Assembly: GCA_015680685.1 (NCBI GenBank) | Contig: MNCI01009159.1 | Location: 60,915 to 124,914, forward strand | Length of the DNA stretch: 64,000 bases | DNA from: Gnetum montanum | Lineage: Eukaryota; Streptophyta; Gnetopsida; Gnetales; Gnetaceae | Direction of reading: 5' to 3' | Shown here: one piece after another, positions 55,191 through 64,000 of the stretch | Position numbering within the stretch: the first letter of the stretch is position 1 | Layout: each line of letters opens with the position of its first letter | The notes under the pieces: model-generated | Database searches by the model: none | Seen by the model: the letters and a program-made list of their open reading frames with translations, nothing else | Told to the model about the DNA's origin: nothing | Made by a program: the position numbers and the translations under genes

Positions 55191-57088
55191 ACTATGAGAG
55201 AGGTCTCAAGGTAGTGGTTCCCCTAGTTCCTCCCCATAGTTTGGGGGGCCATGGAACACTCTGAAGTGCCCTTGAGTGGCATTCAAGTGTTAGACAACCC
55301 ATCTCGGCTTGGCAGTACTAAGCTAGCAGTAGGACTCCCTCTTGTTGCTTCCCCTCTTAGTCTTCTTCATATTCACCCTCACATGAAGAACTACATGGCC
55401 CTAATTCTGTGGTATTCGTAGATATGTAGGCAGCCAGGATTGGATAGTATTAGTGTGGTGCCTTGTTGAACTTTGTACCAAATTGTGAGGGGTTTAGGGG
55501 TGAGGTGCCCCTTGTAGATACATCATCTCCCCTTCCACCGATGATGTTTATAAGGTTGCTTATGTACTTGTTCACTAAGTCCTTATTTAGAGTTTAGAGG
55601 TTCTCCTAGAGGTCTACTCTCTCTTGATAAGAAGCTAAAGTGTTGCATAAGTATCAGGCAGGGATGCTATGCTTGCTTAGTGGTGTATTCCCCAGGTCTT
55701 CTGCTCTAGATCCATTAGATCTAAGGGAATTCCTTGGGGTGTTAGACAACATTGGGACAACATTGTTATAGGTGGTATCAGAGCCATTTTGTTTCGTGTT
55801 GTGAAAAGCATGATAGTCTCTTGTGTTGTTATACCTTCGAGGTTTCTTACTTGTGGTCCTTTCGGTTATACATCCAGGTGATACAAAATCACATCCTTGT
55901 GTATCATACAAGGAGTCATCTTATGGTAAGGCTCTTGCAATATTTTATTATAGGATCGATGCTATGGTGTTAGCAACCCTTGTATGTTGTTCTTGGTAAA
56001 GGATATATGTGATTGCGTTGTGATTTTGTCCTCCATTGATTTACTTGTGGTTGGACTAGCTATGGTTTTATTTCGATATGGCTGAGAAGAGTTCTATTCG
56101 TAACTTATAAATTGTTGCTCGAGGAGCTTCCATCTTTGGTTTCCATTGGTTCATCTGGGATGAATTGGACCTAGTCTCTGCTTCGATCTCCACCCAGATG
56201 ACATGTTTTGAGTTTTCATTGATTGGATTGTGTAGGATGCGGTATCCTTGCATCCCCACTCATCTTAGATACAGTGAGTGCAAGATTTACAAATTGGGGC
56301 ATGTTGGTTTCCAAGTACCTTGAGATGGAGGGCCTTTGGACATGTGCTCCTGGTGAGCCTTGTTTTGGGTGGATCAAGACTATTATTGGTAGACTTTCAT
56401 ACACTCATGTTTGCAATTGTATGTTTGTCTAGTTGTGTAGTGTGTCTTTCTTCAGCTACATTTTCAAGTTCTACATGCACATCCCTCTTGTGGTTTCTAT
56501 CTTTGTTAATGCAAGGCTTTGTTACTCTATGCTGGGTGATGACTTGTCGTTGGGATTGTTGAGGATGCATTTTGAGGCCATGTGTGCCATCCCAAGACCA
56601 AATTGTTGTGGTCCTTGTTTTAATAACCTCTTGTGTTTCAGGTATGATTGCCCTTGTTGTAGATCTTTTGGGTGTTGCATTTTCTCGTTTGAGCTAGTTG
56701 TGTTGCCCCAGGTTTTGTGGCATCACTTATTTGGTTGATGACATTCCTTCAGGCATTTTGATTTGGAGCCCTTCTAGAGTAGGTCATCCCATTGATGGTT
56801 CTTGTTGAGGCCTCACCTCTTTTGATGAGAGTCTTCACTTGTGGACGCATACTTTCTAATGTTGCTCTTTGTGGTGAGAATTGAATCTTTTTGGTTGAGA
56901 CCTATTTTTGGCTAGATCTTGGTCTACCTCATGTTTTGAGTTGAGATAACGATTTTCTAGTGCCCATGCCTCTTGTGAATTTGTTAAGATTTTGATTCTA
57001 GAGGGAACCAGCGTCAATGGCTGGGAACGTTTGTTGTATGTGGATCTTTGGAATTTTGAGAGTGTTCCAATTCTTCCTCTTGGTTTGC
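55191..57088 (+). mobile_element. Putative LTR end, iMet PBS and non-coding interior
   Basis: TGGTATCAGAGC at 55773-55784 is an exact iMet primer binding site. Sequence before it (roughly 55190-55770) could be an LTR, but no second copy is seen in the window, so the boundary is not proven. Downstream no gag or pol can be read. Its 3' LTR could lie beyond the Athila-like element at 60843. This may be a large non-coding (LARD-like) retroelement. Confidence 0.4.
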
Positions 57089-58755
57089 TTCATTATAAAT
57101 TCTATTGTGTGAGTGTATCTAATTGATCCATCAAGTTTTGCATGATTGATCTATATGCGTGTTATTGAGGTCTTGCTCTATCTAGTACTGTGAGATTGTT
57201 ATTTCTCTATTGTGTGATCATGCTTGATGGTGGTCTATGAGGTTGATGTGCTAATCATGTTCCTGCTAACTCTTTTGTTTTTGAGTTATCGTCTTAGCTT
57301 TGTAGGTAGCACAAGTACAAAGATGTGGATTGTGGTGATCTCAGTTGATTCCATGAGTACTATGTCTATGGGGAAGATATGTGCTCTTGAGACCTCCATG
57401 AATTGGTTACATGGTCTTGGAATCCCGACATTAGGTTGTGGATTTATCAGTACCCTTGCTGTGGTGGAGTAGCTGATACATCATGATTTGTTTGCCTCTC
57501 AGTGCTGGGTGGGCACTAACAAAGGATGATTATTCATTCTAGAACCCTATGGATATTGGGTTAGTAGATGGCATAGAACAGTATCCTTGGGCCATGCTAG
57601 ATACTAATGGCCTAGGTGTGGCCAACGCCTTGAGGTCCCACTGTGGCAAGTGATGGATTATAAATTTTTTTGTGTGTGTATCTAATTGACCCATCAAGTT
57701 TTGCATGATTGATCTATATGCGTGTTATTGAGGACTTGCTCTCTCTGGTATTGTGAGACTATTATTTCTCTATTGTGTGATCATGCTTGATGGTGGTGTA
57801 TGAGGTTGATGTGTTGATCGTGTTCCTACTAACTCTTTTGTTTTTGAGTTATTATCTCGACTTTGTAGGCAGCACAGGTACAAAGATGTGGATTGTGGTG
57901 ACCTTAGTTGATTCTGTGACTACTATGTCCATGGGGAAGATATGTGCTCTCGAGACCTCCATGAATTGGTTACATGGTCTTAGAATCCCAACAGTAGGTT
58001 GTGGATTTATCAGTACCCTTGTTGTGGTGGAGTAGGTGGTACATTATGATTTTTTTGCCTCTTAGTGCTGGGTGGGCACTAACAAAGGATGATGGTTCGT
58101 TCTAGAACCCTATGGATATTGGGTTAGCAAATGGCATAGAAGAGTGTCCTTGGCCATGCTAGATACTGATGGCCTAGGAGTGGCCAATGCCTTGAGGTCC
58201 CAGTGTGGCAGGTGATGGATTATAAATTCTTTTGTGTGAGTGTATCTAATTGACCCATCAAATTTTGCATGATTGATCTATATGTGTGTTACTAAGGTAT
58301 TGCTCTCTCTGGTATTGTGAGACTGTTCTTTCTCTATTGTGTATGAGGTTGATGTGCTGATCATGTTCCTACTAACTCTTGTTTCTAAGTTATTGTCTCA
58401 GCTTTGTAGGTAGCACAGGTACAAAGATGCAAATTGTGATGACCTCAATTAATTTTTTGAGTACTATGTCTATGGGGAGGATATGTGCTCTCGAGACCTC
58501 CATGAATTGGTTACATGGTCTCAGAATCCCGACAGTAGGTTGTGGATTTATTAGTACCCTTGCTGTGGTGGAGTAGTTGGTACATCATGATTTGTTTGCC
58601 TCTCAATGCTAGGTGGATACTAACAAAGGTTGATGGTTTGTTCTAGAACCCTATGGATATTGGGTTAGCAGATGGCATAGAATAGTATCCTTGGCCATGC
58701 TAGATATTGATGGCCTAGAAGTGGCCAATGCCTTGAGGTCCCACTGTGTCTTGGT
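57089..58755 (+). repeat. Three-copy 560-bp tandem repeat
   Basis: Units start ATTATAAATTC/TTT...GTGTATCTAATTGA at about 57091, 57655 and 58216, giving periods of about 564 and 561 bp. Each ends CCTTGAGGTCCCA-TGTG. The third is about 30 bp shorter. Each unit keeps an open frame of 65-82 codons (57224-57472, 57787-58035, 58379-58576) with the word CALETSMNWLHGL; it matches no family I know. Confidence 0.85.
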
Positions 58756-60842
58756 TCATTTGTTTCCGATAGCAGTCTAGCAGTGGGTGTAATGCTATAG
58801 TTATCCATGTATACGCAGAGACAAAGACAGGTTTTCCTCAGAATAGCATGATGTAGCTTTGGTATTGCTCCTGGTGGCCTAAACCCTTTAGCTTTGGATG
58901 GGCTTGGGTAGTTTGTGCTATAGCCCTATAGGCCCAGGTAGCACTTCAATTGTCATGCATGAAGCACATCGAATGTATTCCTATCTTCGAGTATGTAATA
59001 TTATAATGGTGTGATGTATTTAGGCTTGATAGATCAAGCACATAGTAGTGCTAGATGTTTTCCTATGTGAATCAGTTGTTCTCTTATTGTAGGCTTGTGC
59101 CACACCTTGTGAGAAGGCCAAACTGAATGTACAATGTTGCCTTGTGCTTATCCATATAGCACCTTCTCCCTATGCCTTGTAAGTGGTCTCTGTTCCCCAA
59201 AAATGAGACATTCCAAAAGCTCTATGGCAAACTCTCTTTGATGAAAATTATTGTAATATGGAGTCCATGACATGTCTTTGTCCATGATGCTCTCATATCA
59301 ATGTTCTATATTCCGAGTGATCTTGGCATGCCTTGATGGTATGTCTTTCAGTGGTTGTTTTTGAGATAGGATAAGTTTCGGAACTCTTCCTTGTAGGTTC
59401 CTTGATTGGTAGAAATCTTATTCACGAGTGATTGGTGGTGGATTGTAGCCTAAAATTCAAACAATTTGTTTGATGAACTTGATCTTGATAGTGGGTGGTT
59501 CATGGTGGGCATGTAAATTGTAATGGTAGATCGAGTATTGAAATTGAAGGTGATGCTGTCATGATCAGCTAAGGGGTAGAGATGAGTCCTAAGTATCAAT
59601 ACCTAGACTCCTTCCAAAGTTGGATGTGGTCTTTGGGGCAATTTTTGCAAGCATTGTGATGGTCCATCCTTGAACAAATGGTGTTACAATTATGCAAATC
59701 ATTGATTTCTCTTAGAGGCCCTACATGGTGGACCTCTATGTGCCGAAAAACACTTGAGCCTATGCTCTCATGGCTTGGGGCTTATTGTGCTTTATGGTCT
59801 ATGATGTGCTGCCCCATCTCTCTGGTGTATTGTTGAATGATTTCAGTGTCCCAACTGCTCTGGTGGGATAGCATGATCGTGAGCCAAATGGCATGGTCCA
59901 TTTTCCATTCTGATGGACACTTTTCTCAGTTGCCAATAGAACAATGTGGGTTGTATCGAGGTAGTTGTTCTTCTGGATGGCATTCAAATGTAGTTGATGT
60001 TTGGGACTTGTTCCAAGTAGTGGTCCCAAGGGCCTGAACTTTCAAGACTAGTTTTCAGAGACAAGATATTGTTGTCACACTTGAATTCATGGAATCTCCT
60101 TGTGAGTTTATATGATTGATGTAGAGTTGATGCACATACATCTCTTCTTGTAAGCAAGGTGTGATCTCATGTACACTCTCAATTTGTGGTTCTAGAGGGA
60201 CTTCCTCGATTGGGATCCTCTAGTAGATGTCCCTTACTGTGAACCCTTCAGAGATGAATCATGAATTGTTTTGAGTTGGTAGTTGATGTGTGCCCATTTG
60301 TTGTAATTTCAAAGTGTCTTGAGGACCTAGTCCTCCTATGGGCAAACTATTCTTGATGACTCTCAAGATCATTGGTTTGTATACGATGGTAATAGACAGT
60401 GGTGTGGCCTTGTCCACCAGAATTATTGTAAAAGAGATGGACTGGGTATAATGAAATAAAAGCCTAGACCTCCTATGGTGAATCTAAATTCCTCTATGTG
60501 GAAGTTGGGGATGAACTCCTTGGCTTTCGAGTTGAGCCTTGAGGTGGATTGAATGGGCATAAGACCTACAAATCTGTCTTCCCTCAATAGGTGGCAGTTA
60601 AACAATTGGGTTGTGTTGGCTATTTGTACTACTTTGGCATGTATCATGGGTACAGTGCAATTGGGTTGTTGTTCTTGCTTGCAGAAGGAACCTCACAATG
60701 AGGATCTTTCCTTCCAATTGAAAACTCCAATGAGATATGTTGATCGTGGGTTGTGGTTGTTCCTAGCATGCCAGGAAAATTCAGATTCTAGGAACCTACA
60801 TGTTCCCTAGAAAAATTCATGATAGTGGTTGTCCTTAGAGAT
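58756..60842. other. Non-coding stretch, no gene seen
   Basis: Low-complexity T/G-rich sequence without readable domains, probably the continuation of the retroelement-like sequence with the PBS at 55773. Bases 60838-60842 (GAGAT) are the left target-site bases of the next element. Confidence 0.4.
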
Positions 60843-61552
60843 TGATGAGTGGAGAGGTACCCCTACCCTCAACCATACGAATACGAGCGTAGCACTCGCA
60901 ATCCGGTCGAACTCCGTAGACTAAGTGCCTACACGCCCCATGGAACACTTAGGGTTAATCATTCGTTGTCTTCCCAGACTTACTTGTAGTTGTCATGGTG
61001 TATGGTTAAGTAAGTCCGAGGTATATGATTTTTATAGTCTTTTATGTTTTTGTCTCCTATGCTAACAAGGTGAAGTGTTGAGAAACTAATTACTAACTCT
61101 AACTAATGAACTAAGTCTAAATTACCTAGCATCAGTATCCGTTCCCACTTACCGTACACACCTTGAACTGATGCAACCGTGGCTACCAAACGCTAATCGT
61201 TGCTGGGATCACCACGCGTAACGCACGTGCTCGAAGTGGTCGTATTGAGGCACTTAACTAGGAGAGAAGGGTTGAGAAAGATTTAATTCCTAATAAAGCA
61301 TGTAAATGGAAAGTAGTAAATAACAATAAATACTAATTAGCCTATTCCATGCACTGCAAGGTTTATCTAGGAAGTTCATCTTTATTTCCGTACACAACTT
61401 GTGTCCAGGTACAATGTTGCTCGAATAAAGATCCGTTCACTTTAGGACTCCTACTACGGGCACATGGAAAATATTCTATCTTTGGAGTGATCAATCTGCC
61501 AAAGCTTCCCTACTTCTAGCCTAGGATGAGGAAACAAGGGAGAGCCGCCTCT

Positions 61553-61560
61553 TATTTATA
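61553..61560 (-). promoter_or_regulatory. LTR TATA box (third Athila-like)
   Basis: TATAAATA on the minus strand, 100 bp from the U3 end. Confidence 0.65.
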
Positions 61561-61569
61561 GATATGATG

Positions 61570-61655
61570 ATGCACCACGATATCGCGTACGCGATATCGC
61601 AGGGGACGACATGATATTGCATATGCAATATCGCATGGGATGCGATATCGCGTCT
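61570..61655. repeat. Perfect GATATC palindromes in U3
   Basis: 61578-61599 is a perfect 22-bp palindrome (half CGATATCGCGT, then its complement). 61613-61632 is a perfect 20-bp palindrome (GATATTGCAT and its complement). GCGATATCGC follows near 61642. They fill the space between PPT and TATA box. Confidence 0.9.
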
Positions 61656-61660
61656 CATCA

Positions 61661-63644
61661 TACCCCCATGACTAAATGAAAACTCGTCCTCGAGTTCCTT
61701 ACAAAATATTGGGAAGGTATGGGATTATTGAGGTGAATGGAACTAATGAAATGACATGTGAATGGATCATCATTACAAGACTTGACAAAACTGGTGTTCA
61801 TGACAACAAGGGTGAACACCTTATTACATTGATATTAGGCCTTAGTTGGCAGCTGAGAGAGAAGAGAGAAAGAAGTGTTGCTGTTGCCAATGCCAAAATT
61901 GCACCTTTCGTTGTCCATCCGTAAGCGCGCCATCGATCTTGCTCCTTGCATAGCTGCTTCCAGCACGGCTCCATTCCAAGTGTTTGCTCCAGATCCAATC
62001 CTTTGTTGTATGATCGCCATCTGCACACATAACACAATCATATATTAGCAAGGGTAAATGAATCATCATGTAAGTAATACCTTGCTTCGGTGTAGGTCCA
62101 TTGGCTAGGTTGTGGTATGGCTAATTGTGGATCTGAGGATGTATTAATGATGACTACCGAAGGTGTAGGGGTTAGGAAAAAATTGAAAAAATCGAGGCTA
62201 GGAGAAAATCGAAAAAAAATCGGGCCTCGTACCCCCATGACTAATCGCAAACTTCCAGTAGTGTTAGAATGGAGAAAGAAAATGAATAAGAAAGATAGAT
62301 AAAAAGGGACAACTATGACATCGATGAAATGGATGTCAAGATGGAAATGAACAAAATAAAATTAATTGCAAAAATGTTAGGGAAAAAAATTTAACTGGTG
62401 CACCAAAGAGGAATGTCAGTGGGTCCTCCCCAAAGTAGGGCTCATGCCCTTAATGCCCTGACAAACCCACATTCAAAGAGTTCGTAGGCTTTGGGAATGT
62501 TAATTGGAACAAGAGTTAAAGTCTTAATCGCAAGAATTTACTAAAAGGAAAACAATGCATCAACCAAAATATATACACTAATGATACAACCGGCAATGAG
62601 GTGAACAATGGAGAGAAGGATGGAGAGAAGAGACTGGAATCGAATCCCAAGAACAAGGTGGTGTACAGCCCTTTGTGTAGTTCATGATTAATGTGACTTA
62701 GTAAATCTCATTCCAACTCCGGCCTCAAACCAATCATTGCCAGTGACTTCGCATTAATGCAGTTGGCCAATCCATCCTCTTGAAGTAACAAGAATGCCTT
62801 CTCCAAGAGTCACCACCATTCTGATGAAACGAGGAGAGAATGGGAGGCAAGAAGGACCTTAGTTAGAGGGAACATTTTTAGTTCCATAACCAGTGCTTGT
62901 AGCCCAATCGATTATTTCGTCTAAGAGGTGTGCTTTGAATTCTCACTTTTTTTTTCCTTTTTTTTGTGTTTTGCATTTTTATGCGTGAGAACCACACCAT
63001 GCAAAGACTTTGTTATTTTTATTGTCTTAGCTTCCAATAATTGGGTAACATTGGAATGGCGAGAAAACCTAAGAAGAAAACATCCAAGCACCTAAGAGAA
63101 TGGCCAACACAAAAGCATCAAGCTCCCTTGAAGTCACACCCTTTTCAAACCTTGAGTCCTTCCTTAGTTTAAGAAGTGCCCAGTCACCGATTCGTTAAAG
63201 TTCTTATTATGAGGGATTGTACATTTCCAAGCCAAGAGAGACCATAGACTTTGTGGATAGATGGATGAAGTCAACTCATTGCCTGCCATATCAAAAGAAG
63301 CATACCTTAGTATCAACATCGTGACTTAAAGGTAAAAACCAAGCATTAGCAATCAACATGAAAACAGTTCATACCATCACGAAGAACACTTATTGGGTGA
63401 CAAACTTACAAGGTGGATCACACACACACACACACACAAAATGGAAAAGTATAACAATGTTGTAAAACAAAAACAAGAAGAGTTAAAGAAATTGTAAAAC
63501 AAAAACATGTAAGACAAAAACTTGTAAAACAAAAACTTAAAAAGAACTGAGGGCCTCATATGATTAGCATAGGTGGCCATCTCCCCCATGATTGAATTGC
63601 AAGGGAGAGATCCGAAATAATGAACGTCTATTTGAATTTTGTAG
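61661..63644 (-). other. 3' non-coding region with PPT and two PPT-like motifs
   Basis: The PPT CATGGGGGTA (minus) is at 61661-61670. Similar G-rich motifs lie at about 62230 and 63579, in the same order as in the outer element. No gene is seen. Confidence 0.65.
63419..63438. repeat. (CA)n microsatellite
   Basis: Ten CA units in the 3' non-coding region of the third Athila-like element. Confidence 0.9.
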
Positions 63645-64000
63645 AGGTGCCCAACTCCTCCCAATTGATGATCTTAGGTTGAGGCGTGGGAGTTGGCGAC
63701 GCTCATATTCCAACGTGTTTATGCCTTCATTATTGGCATGGTTTGTCTCTTCAGTTCATTCCATGCATATTTGTTTGTACTTTCAAGTAGTTGTCAACCA
63801 CGGGGTGTCTACTACTTGTTGTGTGGTTGCTACATACAGGCATATTTGTTTCAAAATTTCAAGGGCACACTTGTTACATGGAGGCATTTCTTCCATGTCA
63901 TCACCCGATGAATCACTGTATGTGATGCATGGAACTTTCCTCTTCTCGATCTTTCCATAAATGTTTATCTTAGAAATTTCCAAGGAAAGATCACGAATCC
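63645..64000 (-). pseudogene. Protease tail/linker of third Athila-like element
   Basis: The minus strand from 63983 encodes MEISKINIYGKIEKRKVPCI, then TYSDSSGDD and CNKCALEILKQICLYVATT. This aligns with FLEISKKNTFGKIEKKKVPC and the following linker at 12829-13020. Continues beyond the edge. Confidence 0.75.

Larger units (their letters stand above)
60843..61660 (-). repeat. Third Athila-like element, 3' LTR
   Basis: 818 bp, TGATGAG to CTCATCA. TATA box at 61553-61560 (minus). CpG-rich compared with the other LTRs (GCGATATCGCG words kept), suggesting a younger or less deaminated copy. Confidence 0.85.
60843..64000 (-). mobile_element. Athila-like element (third copy), 3' part; pol deleted
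   Basis: 3' LTR 60843-61660, PPT, about 2 kb of 3' non-coding sequence homologous to 4990-6950 of the outer element, then near 63645 a direct jump to the protease/linker region homologous to 12695-13020. RT, RNase H and integrase are absent. It runs past the window edge; gag and the 5' LTR are expected to the right. It lies within QPT intron 9 if the last exon is further right. Confidence 0.82.

Noticed and set aside
57224-58576. Small hydrophobic reading frames as possible membrane proteins
   Set aside because: They lie in recent tandem duplicates with no family resemblance and no codon evidence; kept only as a property of the repeat.

Overview
This window looks like nuclear DNA from a seed plant with a large, repeat-rich genome, possibly a gymnosperm; the species cannot be named from the sequence. 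The evidence is one nuclear gene with plant-type GT-AG introns whose length is inflated by repeats, in a background of several plant LTR-retrotransposon lineages. Single ambiguous bases at 13515 and 13572 suggest draft or clone-derived sequence.

The only recognisable cellular gene is quinolinate phosphoribosyltransferase (QPT, NAD biosynthesis), plus strand, from about 40067 to beyond the right edge. Seven exons (41133-53558) and the core of an eighth (about 40278-40398) join in frame with no stop. The first coding exon is uncertain. The last exon, with the C-terminal end of the barrel, is not in the window, so its intron is longer than 10.4 kb. Intron 7 (43582-51814) holds a decayed chromovirus of about 6.4 kb in sense orientation (44068-50491). 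Two tRNA-derived SINE-like copies lie in introns 7 and 8.

Region 1-24560 is a three-level nest. A degenerate Copia-like element (LTR remnant at 1833, 3' LTR 23499-24560) was split at 4158/22343 by a minus-strand Athila-like Gypsy element (LTRs 4159-4989 and 21545-22342). That element was split inside pol by a second Athila-like element of the same family (8756-17046, near-matching 5-bp target duplication). Region 24561-29200 holds a gag fragment and a tail-to-tail Copia LTR with an RNase H fragment.

Region 29200-39345 contains the most unusual object. A Tat-type Gypsy pol (RT, RNase H, second archaeal-type RNase H, integrase; 32365-35898) is flanked by 1.4-kb repeats that look like LTRs but are INVERTED (30703-32119 plus, 37499-38932 minus). 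The whole 8.2-kb unit is bounded by a perfect 5-bp duplication ACGTG, and the empty site can be rebuilt inside an older relative. Both outer ends are therefore the same LTR end (U3), which a standard LTR element does not have.

Region 53559-64000 is the start of QPT intron 9. It holds non-coding sequence, an iMet primer-binding-site motif at 55773, a three-copy 560-bp tandem repeat (57089-58755) and the 3' part of a third Athila-like element (60843 to the edge) that has lost RT, RNase H and integrase.

Across the window, all five LTR families carry arrays of short palindromes, mostly just upstream of the TATA box. In the chromovirus and Copia arrays the core is GAYRTC, as expected if an ancestral GACGTC had decayed by CpG deamination.
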